From IMG/VR virus record IMGVR_UViG_3300046011_011893, positions 1-64,000 of that record: DNA of 64,000 bases. One strand, given 5' to 3'. Source of the DNA: a virus. Numbering within the stretch: the stretch's first letter is position 1; each line of letters begins with the position of its first letter. Both the position numbers and the translations under genes were made by a program. Below are positions 34,849-42,911 of the stretch, piece after piece. A model generated the notes under the pieces. It was not told the DNA's origin, did not search any database, and worked only from the letters and a program-made list of their open reading frames with translations.

Positions 34849-36711
34849 ATGATAGACACATCTTTATTTGGTAGGTTAAAAAGATTATTTTCAACTGATG
34901 TTATTATCCGCAATGTTGGTGGAAATCAGGTAGCAGTAATCGATACTGACCATATACAATCAACAGGAGTTGTACAAACCAATATGTACCCTGAAAGATA
35001 CCAGCGTATATACACTGGTGGTTTAGGTACCTATGTTGGTAATGCTCCTTATTCTAACTACACCGTTATAAGACCGCAGTTGTATAACGACTATGAAGTA
35101 ATGGATGGTGATCCAATTGTAGCATCTGTATTAGATATTGTAGCTGATGAATCTACACTTAAAAATGGTGCAGGTGAAGTGTTAGCTATCAAATCACCTG
35201 ACGAAAACATTCAAAGAATATTATATAATTTATTCTATGATATATTAAATATTGAATTTAATTTATGGGGTTGGGTTCGTTCAATGTGTAAGTATGGTGA
35301 TTTCTATTTACACCTCCATATTTCAGAAAAATATGGTGTATATCAAGTAATTCCTCTTAATGTTTATAATGTTATTAGAGAAGAAGGACTTGACCCTAAA
35401 AATCCAGCTTACGTACAATTTAGAATAGCACCAAATGCTTCATATACCGGTATGGTATCAGGAGTAGATAATGATAGTATTAAGTTTGAAAACTATGAAA
35501 TGGCAAACTTTAGACTATTAGGTGACTATAACTTTCTTCCTTATGGTCGTTCATATATTGAACCTGCTCGTAAGATATTTAAGCAATTAGCATTGATGGA
35601 AGATGCAATGTTGATTCACCGTATTTTAAGAGCACCTCAACGTCGTGTTTACTATGTTGATATGGGTAACATTCCACCGAATGAAATCCCAACATACATG
35701 GAAAAACTTAAAACACAAACACAACGTACTCCATTTGTTGATCCAAAAACAGGTGAATATAATTTACGTTACAACATGATGAACGTAAATGAAGACTTCT
35801 ATGTACCTGTAAGAGGTGGAAATACAAGTACTAAAATTGATACATTACCTGGTCTTGAGTATAATGCAATTGAAGACGTAGTATACTTAAGAGATAAAAT
35901 GTTAGCTGCTATGAAAGTTCCTAAGGCATTCTTGGGATACGAAGCTGACGTTGAAGGTAAATCTACATTAGCACAACAAGATATTCGTTTCGCTCGTACA
36001 ATTGAGCGTATACAGCGCATAGTTGTGAGTGAATTAACTAAAATAGCCTTAGTACACTTATATGCGCAAGGTTATACTGATGAAAATTTAACGAATTTTG
36101 AGCTTGAATTAACAACACCATCAATTGTATACGACCAAGAACGTGTAGCATTAATGAAGGAAAAAGTTGATTTAGCTAAAAATATTATGGATGCTAGTCT
36201 ATTCCCATCAGACTATGTTTATGATTACTTATTCCATATGAGCGAAGACAAATACAGTGACTTACGTGATCAAATTGTTGAAGATAAAAAACGCATGTTC
36301 CGTTTATCTCAGATTGAAAATGAAGGTAACGATCCAGTTGCAAGTGGTCAGTCATATGGAACACCACATGATTTAGCTTCGCTTTATGGCAAAGGACGTA
36401 ACGGAACCGGTGTACCACCAGAATATGATGAAACTAATCCTGTTGGAAGACCACAAGTAAAAACATCAGTATACAATACACAAAAACGTATACTTGGTAA
36501 AGATCCACTTGGAAAAGGATATGATTTACAACCAGATAAAGGTAAAGCTCCTGAACCAAAAGGTGGTTCTCCGTTAGCACTTGAGGGAACTAGAGCAATA
36601 TATGAGCAAAATAAGCAAATGTTGCAAGAAATGTTTAAAAAATCCAATGTATTTAATGCAAAAGATAATGGAGATTCATTGCTCGACGAATCAAATATTA
36701 AAGATATATAA
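34849..36711 (+). CDS. gp20: Portal protein gp20
   Basis: A 620-residue protein (T4 gp20 is 524 aa). Diagnostic segments are DGDPIVASVLDIVADES, SMCKYGDFYLHL, LPYGRSYIEPARKIFKQLALMEDAMLIHRI, RAPQRRVYYVDMGNIPPNE, and YLRDKMLAAMKVPKAFLGYE. It forms the dodecameric portal ring at one head vertex, nucleates head assembly and admits DNA from the terminase. The last ~100 residues are a Gly/Pro-rich extension. Start at 34849 chosen over the upstream TTG. Confidence 0.95.
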   Translation: MIDTSLFGRLKRLFSTDVIIRNVGGNQVAVIDTDHIQSTGVVQTNMYPERYQRIYTGGLGTYVGNAPYSNYTVIRPQLYNDYEVMDGDPIVASVLDIVADESTLKNGAGEVLAIKSPDENIQRILYNLFYDILNIEFNLWGWVRSMCKYGDFYLHLHISEKYGVYQVIPLNVYNVIREEGLDPKNPAYVQFRIAPNASYTGMVSGVDNDSIKFENYEMANFRLLGDYNFLPYGRSYIEPARKIFKQLALMEDAMLIHRILRAPQRRVYYVDMGNIPPNEIPTYMEKLKTQTQRTPFVDPKTGEYNLRYNMMNVNEDFYVPVRGGNTSTKIDTLPGLEYNAIEDVVYLRDKMLAAMKVPKAFLGYEADVEGKSTLAQQDIRFARTIERIQRIVVSELTKIALVHLYAQGYTDENLTNFELELTTPSIVYDQERVALMKEKVDLAKNIMDASLFPSDYVYDYLFHMSEDKYSDLRDQIVEDKKRMFRLSQIENEGNDPVASGQSYGTPHDLASLYGKGRNGTGVPPEYDETNPVGRPQVKTSVYNTQKRILGKDPLGKGYDLQPDKGKAPEPKGGSPLALEGTRAIYEQNKQMLQEMFKKSNVFNAKDNGDSLLDESNIKDI

Positions 36712-36720
36712 TAAAATACA

Positions 36721-36728
36721 TATTTATA
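36721..36728 (+). promoter_or_regulatory. TATTTATA late-promoter-like box
   Basis: Exact TATTTATA lies 18 bases before a GTG start (36747), in the gap after the portal gene. Confidence 0.55.
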
Positions 36729-36746
36729 ATTAGTTAAATCTATAGT

Positions 36747-37598
36747 GTGAAACTAAAGCATAACAAATTTAAAAATACTGGTATTTTATTTGAACTTCTT
36801 ACCAGGCAAATCACAGCTGACATCATGTCTAACAAAGAGTCATCCGCTGTTGATATCGTAAAAAGTTATTTTTCGCGTGGAGAACTTGCTAAAGAATATA
36901 AGTTGTATCAAGCTTTAACTAAAGCTAATGCTTTAAGTGAAATTAAAGCTGAAACTATACTTAGTTCTACTATTAAGTTGTCTGAACGTTTGAATCGTAC
37001 ATCATTGCGCAAAGAAAAGTACAACTTAATTAAAGAGATTAAGAAACATTACGATTTAGAAGAATTTTTCAAAGCAAAAATACATAATTATAAAGCATAC
37101 GCTGCGGTTTATAACTTGATCGAGGCACAATTATCAACTGAATTTATAGAACCTACATTTGTTATTGAAAATAAAATAACTTTACTTGAGTTTTTGACAA
37201 AACAAAACGTAGACAAAAATAAAGTTGAAGATCAAGTAATGACTGAATATGCTTCTCAAGACAAAAATACGCGTGCGTTGATTTCTAAAATAATGATTGA
37301 GAAATTTAACGAAAAATACGCAAATTTATTGCCTGAACAGCGTGATGTATTAAAAATCTACATTAATAAGATTTCTAATACTGTATCTTTACGTGATTAC
37401 GTAAATGAAAGCTTTGCAAATATTAAAAATACATTAACTGAATTGACTGATAAAGTAGTTGATCAAAGAACTCAAATTAAGCTTAAAGAATTACAATCAA
37501 TTATTAAGCCAATTGACAAAAATGAATCAGTTAAAGATGAAGATATTTTAAATTTACTTCAATTCCATGAACTAATTCATGAAATTAAATCACTATGA
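36747..37598 (+). CDS. Conserved T4-like head-region protein
   Basis: A 283-residue, almost wholly helical protein starting at GTG. Its N-terminus (KFKNTGILFELLTRQITADIM) is a segment I associate with conserved proteins beside the portal gene in T4-like marine phages. No enzymatic motifs are visible. Position between gp20 and gp21 suggests a prohead core or assembly role. It overlaps the next gene by four bases. Confidence 0.6.
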   Translation: MKLKHNKFKNTGILFELLTRQITADIMSNKESSAVDIVKSYFSRGELAKEYKLYQALTKANALSEIKAETILSSTIKLSERLNRTSLRKEKYNLIKEIKKHYDLEEFFKAKIHNYKAYAAVYNLIEAQLSTEFIEPTFVIENKITLLEFLTKQNVDKNKVEDQVMTEYASQDKNTRALISKIMIEKFNEKYANLLPEQRDVLKIYINKISNTVSLRDYVNESFANIKNTLTELTDKVVDQRTQIKLKELQSIIKPIDKNESVKDEDILNLLQFHELIHEIKSL

Positions 37599-38167
37599 TA
37601 CCTGAAGCATTAAAAAAATATATTGACGAGTTAATTAAGCAGAATTTAGAGGAAATGGATGGTGCTACATCTACTACTGCTAGCGCTGGTGGTGAATACA
37701 CTGGTAAGTATTTTCTTAAAAAACGAGAAAAATCAGAAGGTAAAACACCAACATTAGCTGCAGGAAAAGCCAATATTAGTACATATACCAAAGATGGTTT
37801 CACACCAGCTAAAGAAGGAATGCCATCAGATTCTAAAATGTTTGATTATAAGCAATTTCCTTCAACACCAAAACCAAAAACATTCAAGTTGTATAAAGAA
37901 GATCAAGAACAAATAAACGAGATTTCATATCGTCGTTTTAGCGAAAATGTTTCTAAAGTTACAACTGAAAGAAAAATTGCTCGTGCATTACAAGAAGTAG
38001 CAAAACGCATTAGAGAAATTGAGCAAGTAATTGAATATTCAAATAGATTAAAAACTGAAAACGTTGTAAAAAACGAATCATTTTGGGTATCTAAAACAAA
38101 CCAATTAAGTGCTTTATCTGAAAGATTAAACTCATTATCAAACAAAATCAGAAACTTATCACAATAA
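37595..38167 (+). CDS. Putative prohead core protein
   Basis: A 190-residue protein. MIPEALKKYIDELIKQNLEEMDGATSTTAS begins with an amphipathic helix and then a Gly/Ser/Thr linker. The C-terminal half (YRRFSENVSKVTTERKIARALQEVAKRI) is long and helical with coiled-coil character. It is coupled by overlap to the preceding gene. A scaffold-associated role is inferred from context. Confidence 0.5.
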   Translation: MIPEALKKYIDELIKQNLEEMDGATSTTASAGGEYTGKYFLKKREKSEGKTPTLAAGKANISTYTKDGFTPAKEGMPSDSKMFDYKQFPSTPKPKTFKLYKEDQEQINEISYRRFSENVSKVTTERKIARALQEVAKRIREIEQVIEYSNRLKTENVVKNESFWVSKTNQLSALSERLNSLSNKIRNLSQ

Positions 38168-38181
38168 AAAAATAAATCACA

Positions 38182-38553
38182 ATGAAAAAACAATTAATTA
38201 AAGAAGCTAAAAGAATGCAGCAATTAGCTGGTATTTTAAAAGAAGAAACTGGTCAACCGGTAATTAATTTTTTGAATAGCAATATAGATGAAGTTAAAAA
38301 ATACATGATTAATCACTTAGTATTTGATGGATTAAAACCAGAGGAAGCTGAAAAAAGAAAAAATTTAGTTAATAGTGTTCAAGGATTTACAGAGGATGGA
38401 AATTTTGATGCAACACCAGACAAAGAAATAGGTGTATCTTTTAGATTTGCTGAAGATGTAGACAAAGATCCTAGCTTTTATGAGGAAGAAAATGATCCTG
38501 AATTTTTTAATTTAGCAGGTAAAAAAATGGTTGCTATTTGGTATAATATTTAA
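38182..38553 (+). CDS. Small protein with RMQQLA leader
   Basis: A 123-residue acidic protein. MKKQLIKEAKRMQQLAGILKE is the same leader type as at 25808 and 27248 (RMQKLA), ending in LKE, a possible gp21 cleavage site. The rest is unrelated to those two proteins, so the leader behaves like a tag. It lies in the gp20-gp21 interval where prohead components are expected. Confidence 0.55.
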   Translation: MKKQLIKEAKRMQQLAGILKEETGQPVINFLNSNIDEVKKYMINHLVFDGLKPEEAEKRKNLVNSVQGFTEDGNFDATPDKEIGVSFRFAEDVDKDPSFYEEENDPEFFNLAGKKMVAIWYNI

Positions 38554-38566
38554 TTAAAATAATTAT

Positions 38567-39067
38567 ATGAAAGACGATAAAAGAGTATTAAGTAAAGAAG
38601 AGCTTAAGAGAAAACTTGACGAACTTGGTGATGAAATCAAGTATCGTGTATCTGAAGCTAAAAACTCTGACGATAGCGTAGCTAGTGCTCATAAAACTGA
38701 TATTGCTGAGTTAATGAAGGGATATCGTGAAATGAAAATGACGTACGAAAGAATGTTAAAAACTGAAGCTGAATCTTTACAACTTGAAGATATTTTAGCA
38801 TCTTTAGCTGAAGAAAAAGAAGAAGATTCTAAAAAAGTTGAAGAAAGAGAAAAACTTCAAGAAAAAAGAATTGCTGCTTTTGAAGAACTTATGGATATGG
38901 CTGCAAAAATTAAAGCAGCTTTACCAAAAGCTAAAAAGCAAACCGAACAATTTTATAAGAAAAACCCAAAATCATACGCTACTGTATTCCCTACTGACAA
39001 AATGAGAGAAGATTTAGCTGACATTTTGGAAAAATTAGTTGGTAAAGAAGAAAAAACCGAAGAATAA
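38567..39067 (+). CDS. Coiled-coil core-type protein
   Basis: A 166-residue highly charged protein, with continuous predicted helix over residues ~5-135, rich in Glu and Lys, and no enzymatic motifs. Charged helical proteins in this interval make up the T4 prohead core. Its stop overlaps the next start. Confidence 0.5.
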   Translation: MKDDKRVLSKEELKRKLDELGDEIKYRVSEAKNSDDSVASAHKTDIAELMKGYREMKMTYERMLKTEAESLQLEDILASLAEEKEEDSKKVEEREKLQEKRIAAFEELMDMAAKIKAALPKAKKQTEQFYKKNPKSYATVFPTDKMREDLADILEKLVGKEEKTEE

Positions 39068-40194
39068 TGAAAAGTATTAGCGTACAATACCAAGAATTAA
39101 AAGAGGGTAAAATAAATAGACATCAATTTTTGCGCAATGCAAGAATGATGTTCCCTAACTTTGTAACTAACCATAATTCATTTGATGACTCCGTTAAAAT
39201 CCTTAAAAATAAAGGATTACTAAACGAAGGTGATGCTGTAAAGGGTACTCCTGATAAAGCTCCATCATATGACTACCCAACACAACCAGCTAAGTACAAG
39301 AAAGTTGTACAAGAGCCAGAAGTTGATGAACAAGATGGTATTTATCCTGCTACTACTGTAACAGATATTCCTAAAGAGGAAGTTAGTAAGCCAATTAAGA
39401 GTAAAAATAGGCCTGATGGTTTAGAACCAATCAAACCTAATGACACTAAAAACGAGATGAAGAAAGTTCGTATCGTTAAAGAGTCAAAAAAAAACTTAAC
39501 TGAAGCTAACGTTACTCCTAAACAAATTCAAGACAAATACAACGAAATGTTTGGGAAAAATCCCCAAACTACATTTTCTGATGTTGCTAAAGCATTAGGT
39601 GTTTCTGAGCAAGATATAGCTGTAGCTTTATTTACAGCTCCTATATTTGAAGCGGGTAGTGCTAGTAGTATCAAATCTGCTGCAAAAAAAGGAATGTCAA
39701 CTGGTGACTATTCTGAATTAGATGCTTTAGTATTAGGAAAGCCATTAAAAGAAACTGAAGACGACAAAAAAAAAGATAAATCTCCATCATTAGTTCCTGG
39801 AACTAGTGTAAAAATGTCTCCTCAAGCACAAGATAAAATTAAAGATTTTTTAGGCCAATTTCGCTCTGCAGGTGCTAGTGCTCCTGGTGAATCTGCTAAC
39901 AAATTGAAAGATAAAATTAAAGAAATGCTTCATGATTTCATAAATGAATATGAAGAAGGAGATGAAAGTGATGAAGCTCCATCTGTACCAGGTGTTATAG
40001 ACATGATTGTAAAAGCTATAATTAATGACATTGAATCTAATGATCTTAATTTAGAATTTAATGCCAAAGACATAGAAGATGAATTAAATAATTTTCAAGA
40101 TAAAATAGGACATCGTTATAGCGATGATCAATTTGAAGCTATTATTGATGGTGCTGTAGCTGAATTAAAAAAACAAGGATATAATATTAAATAA
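39067..40194 (+). CDS. Prohead-associated protein, multi-part
   Basis: A 375-residue protein. Residues ~7-55 (YQELKEGKINRHQFLRNARM, then MFPNFVTNHNSFDDSVKIL) form a helical unit I associate with phages of this type. A Pro/Lys linker follows, then NVTPKQIQDKYNEMFGK ... VAKALGVSEQDIAVALF resembling a small helix-turn-helix, and an acidic helical C-terminus ending KKQGYNIK. It is coupled on both sides by overlaps. Probably a core or scaffold component; not assigned. Confidence 0.5.
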   Translation: MKSISVQYQELKEGKINRHQFLRNARMMFPNFVTNHNSFDDSVKILKNKGLLNEGDAVKGTPDKAPSYDYPTQPAKYKKVVQEPEVDEQDGIYPATTVTDIPKEEVSKPIKSKNRPDGLEPIKPNDTKNEMKKVRIVKESKKNLTEANVTPKQIQDKYNEMFGKNPQTTFSDVAKALGVSEQDIAVALFTAPIFEAGSASSIKSAAKKGMSTGDYSELDALVLGKPLKETEDDKKKDKSPSLVPGTSVKMSPQAQDKIKDFLGQFRSAGASAPGESANKLKDKIKEMLHDFINEYEEGDESDEAPSVPGVIDMIVKAIINDIESNDLNLEFNAKDIEDELNNFQDKIGHRYSDDQFEAIIDGAVAELKKQGYNIK

Positions 40195-40835
40195 TGAAAG
40201 AGCTATTAATAGAACGTATTACTAATTTTAATATTACTCCAACTTTATTGGAGGAATCCGTTAAAAATAACGGTGGACGTCTTATTGTTCAAGGTTTAGT
40301 ACAACGTGCTGAAGCAAAAAACGGCAATGGTCGTGTATACCCTAAAGATACTCTTGAAAGAGAAGTACAAAAATACAAAGACACATACATTAAAGAAAAT
40401 AGAGCATTGGGAGAGTTGGACCATCCAGAATCTCCAATTATTAACTTAAAAAATGTATGCCATAATATCAAATCTTTATGGTGGGATGGTGATGATGTAA
40501 TGGGAAAAATTGAAATTTTACCTACACCTTCAGGAAATATTTTAAAAGCATTATTAGTTGCTGGTATTACTGTAGGTATTTCATCACGTGGTATGGGCTC
40601 TGTAAAACAAATTGGTGAAACTGTTGAAGTACAACCAGATTTTGAATTACTTTGTTGGGATTTCGTGTCAACTCCATCAACACAAGGTGCTTTTATGGAA
40701 ATTGTTAGCGAATCTAAACAATACAATCAATATACTAAAGAACAACAATATAAATTAGACAAAGTTAACGAACTTGTAACAGAAATTCTTTGCAATCGCG
40801 CTGGTTTCTGTACTTGTGAATTACCTGGCTATTAA
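40194..40835 (+). CDS. gp21: Prohead core protease gp21
   Basis: A 213-residue protein, equal in size to T4 gp21 (212 aa). It carries the family's catalytic layout: GELDHPES with His77, and ISSRGMGS with the nucleophile candidate Ser130/Ser131. GGRLIVQGLVQRAEAKNGNGRVYP is the typical opening. The enzyme matures the prohead by cutting scaffold, capsid and internal proteins at (Ile/Leu)-x-Glu sites, then degrades itself. That specificity is why the LxE/IxE leaders nearby matter. Confidence 0.93.
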   Translation: MKELLIERITNFNITPTLLEESVKNNGGRLIVQGLVQRAEAKNGNGRVYPKDTLEREVQKYKDTYIKENRALGELDHPESPIINLKNVCHNIKSLWWDGDDVMGKIEILPTPSGNILKALLVAGITVGISSRGMGSVKQIGETVEVQPDFELLCWDFVSTPSTQGAFMEIVSESKQYNQYTKEQQYKLDKVNELVTEILCNRAGFCTCELPGY

Positions 40836-40847
40836 AACAACACAACA

Positions 40848-41219
40848 ATGGAAGAATTAGCATCAATTTTAATGCATTCAAGAACTCAAGCACACGTTTT
40901 CCACTTAGGTGTAAATGGTCCGGGTGCCTATTCTGCTCATAAAGCATTAAACAAATATTATGATGAAATAGTTGATTTAATTGATGGATTAGTTGAATCC
41001 TACCAAGGAAAATATGGTTTAATCCAATTTAGACCAGTAGCTGGTTTAGATAACAATTGTGATGTATCAAATATTGTAAAATATTTTGAAAAATTAATTT
41101 CTATTGTGTGCACTTTAAGACAAGCACCAAACTTATCTGATAGTTTTATTCAAAATGAAATAGATAACGTAGTAAATCTACTTTATTCTACAAAATATAA
41201 ATTGGTTAATTTACAATAA
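40848..41219 (+). CDS. DUF5856-like helical protein
   Basis: A 123-residue helical protein with SRTQAHVFHLGVNGPGAYSAHKALNKYYDEIVDLIDGL (in parts), the pattern of DUF5856 phage proteins. The H-x-x-x-H-x-x-x-x-x-YYDEIVDLID arrangement superficially recalls Dps/ferritin-like helices, but metal binding is only a possibility. It sits between the protease and a small basic protein in the head block. Confidence 0.6.
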   Translation: MEELASILMHSRTQAHVFHLGVNGPGAYSAHKALNKYYDEIVDLIDGLVESYQGKYGLIQFRPVAGLDNNCDVSNIVKYFEKLISIVCTLRQAPNLSDSFIQNEIDNVVNLLYSTKYKLVNLQ

Positions 41220-41228
41220 TTAAAAGTC

Positions 41229-41357
41229 ATGGCAAAAGGTTCATCAAAAGGTGATTCCAGAAAAGTTACATTTGGAAAACGTAAAGGAGGCAAAGCAGCT
41301 AAATCTCGTGGCCCAAAAGATAAAAAGGTTTCTGCATACCGAGGACAAGGACGATAA
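41229..41357 (+). CDS. 42-residue basic head-region protein
   Basis: A very small Lys/Arg/Gly-rich protein (MAKGSSKGDSRKV ... KVSAYRGQGR). The ending KKVSAYRGQGR resembles small basic proteins I associate with this phage group. Position between the protease and scaffold matches small T4 core genes 67/68, though T4 gp67 is acidic. DNA or core binding is likely from charge. It ends 11 bases before a terminator. Confidence 0.6.
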   Translation: MAKGSSKGDSRKVTFGKRKGGKAAKSRGPKDKKVSAYRGQGR

Positions 41358-41367
41358 AAATAAAAAG

Positions 41368-41392
41368 AACCACATCAAAGATGTGGTTTTTG
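41368..41392 (+). terminator. Rho-independent terminator
   Basis: AACCACATC and GATGTGGTT form a nine-base stem with an AAA loop followed by TTTT. It separates the protease group from the scaffold/capsid transcription unit. Confidence 0.82.
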
Positions 41393-41404
41393 TATCTCTA
41401 CATA

Positions 41405-41412
41405 TATTTATG
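41405..41412 (+). promoter_or_regulatory. TATTTATG late-promoter-like box for scaffold/capsid genes
   Basis: TATTTATG follows the terminator. The scaffold start lies 109 bases downstream, so the transcript would have a long leader. Confidence 0.5.
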
Positions 41413-41420
41413 TACGACTA

Positions 41421-41495
41421 ATGAGCTATCCCACTCTATTTTATAGCTCCGTCACGAATAATTAACCCCCATTAAGCTTTTCTACAATAAGCTTA
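41421..41495 (+). other. Structured leader of the scaffold/capsid operon
   Basis: Two stem-loops lie here: GAGCTAT (41423-41429) with ATAGCTC (41443-41449), and TAAGCTT (41473-41479) with AAGCTTA (41489-41495). A 14-codon frame (ATG 41421 to TAA 41463) overlaps the first. This leader precedes the most highly expressed virion genes and could stabilise mRNA or control translation. Confidence 0.4.
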
Positions 41496-41521
41496 CTTCC
41501 GAAATTTAAATTTAAGGAAAA

Positions 41522-42886
41522 ATGAACACAAAAGACCTTTTAAAGGAGGCCATTGCTGACGCTAAAGCTGTACGCGAAACTGCTCTTGCTCAAGCCAAAC
41601 TTGCTCTCGAAGAGGCTTTTACTCCACGTTTACAATCTATGTTTGCTGCTAAATTAGCAGAAGCTATGGATGAAGACGAAGAAAAAAAGCCAATGGAAGA
41701 GATGATGGATGATGCAGATGCAGTTGAAGAAGCTAAAGCTAAAGAGGCCAAAGAAAAAATGGAAGAAATGACAGATATGGAAAAATTCGACGATGACGAT
41801 AATAGTCTCGAAGAAATCAACCTTGATGAAATTCTTGCCGAATTAGATGAAGAATTGTCTGAGAAAAAAGACGATCTTAAAGAAGCTAAAGAAGAAGAAG
41901 AAATCGAAGCTGAAGAAGACGTTGAAGACGAAGAATCTGATGAAGAAGAAGAAAAAGAGGAAGATAAAGAAGTATCTGAACTTTCTATGGATGAATTAGA
42001 GGAACTAATCCGCGACATAGTTTCTCAAGAAATGGGGCCTGATGGCGAAGATGTTGACGTTGATGCTGACGTTGATGTAGACGCTGAATTGCCTGACACA
42101 ACTGATGATGAAGTTAATTTAGAAGAAATTCTAGCTGAGTTATTAGGTGAAGAAGATTCTCTTGAAGAGAGAAAAAAGTATGGTGGAAACAAAGGCGATG
42201 TACCTGCTGACAAGCGTGGCGACAAAAAAGACACTGCTGAAGAAGAAGGTGTTGAAGATTACAAAAAGAAAAATTTAGACGAAGGTCTTAAAGATTTCTT
42301 TAAAGATGCTTCAAACTGGCTTTCTGACAAGTACGATTCTGCCGTTGCTAGCTCATACAGCACTTCATCTAAGAAGTTAACTGCTGATGATGTTAAAGCA
42401 TGTAGAGAACAAGCTACGAAAGAAGTTCCAAAACAGGGATTCCTTTCAGACAAGCGTATGTCTGCTTTCCAAAAGTGTATTGTAAGCAAAGGTGGTGCTG
42501 TAGTTGCAAGTAAAACTACTGGTATTGCTGAAGCTGAACTTGAAGAAGCAATTTCTACTATTCAAACTCTTCGTCAAGAACTTCAAGAAGTAAACTTATT
42601 AAACGCTAAATTACTTTACGTTAATAAGCTCTTCAAAGCTAAAAACTTAACAGAGTCTCAGAAAATTAAGGTTGTACAAGCTTTTGATAAAGCTGAATCA
42701 GCTAAAGAAGCAAAACTCGTTTATGAATCATTAAACGAAACATTTGCAGTTAAAGCTGAAAAAGCCCAAATCAAAGAATCTTTAGGATTTGCATCTAAAG
42801 CAGCTGGTGTTGCAGAAAAATCTCAACAAATTGTTGAGAGCAACCAATGGATTGCTCGTATGCAGAAACTTGCAAACATTAAATAA
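41522..42886 (+). CDS. gp22: Prohead scaffolding protein gp22-like
   Basis: A 454-residue protein dominated by Glu/Asp/Lys and predicted helix; residues ~50-240 are extremely acidic, as in T4 gp22 (269 aa) and longer in marine relatives. IxE/LxE sites for gp21 are frequent (for example LDEILAELDEEL). A small Cys-containing domain (VKACREQATKEVP ... FQKCIVSKGG) near residues ~295-325 is unusual. The last residues QWIARMQKLANIK repeat the RMQKLA peptide of three small proteins. The call rests on position directly before gp23 and composition. Confidence 0.8.
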   Translation: MNTKDLLKEAIADAKAVRETALAQAKLALEEAFTPRLQSMFAAKLAEAMDEDEEKKPMEEMMDDADAVEEAKAKEAKEKMEEMTDMEKFDDDDNSLEEINLDEILAELDEELSEKKDDLKEAKEEEEIEAEEDVEDEESDEEEEKEEDKEVSELSMDELEELIRDIVSQEMGPDGEDVDVDADVDVDAELPDTTDDEVNLEEILAELLGEEDSLEERKKYGGNKGDVPADKRGDKKDTAEEEGVEDYKKKNLDEGLKDFFKDASNWLSDKYDSAVASSYSTSSKKLTADDVKACREQATKEVPKQGFLSDKRMSAFQKCIVSKGGAVVASKTTGIAEAELEEAISTIQTLRQELQEVNLLNAKLLYVNKLFKAKNLTESQKIKVVQAFDKAESAKEAKLVYESLNETFAVKAEKAQIKESLGFASKAAGVAEKSQQIVESNQWIARMQKLANIK

Positions 42887-42911
42887 TTTTAAAAAACAAA
42901 AATCTCTAGAA

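Noticed and set aside
42789-42911. N-terminal extension of gp23 into gp22
   Set aside because: The open frame merely continues upstream inside the scaffold gene; the ATG at 42912 sits in the gap after the scaffold stop and gives a gp23-like start.
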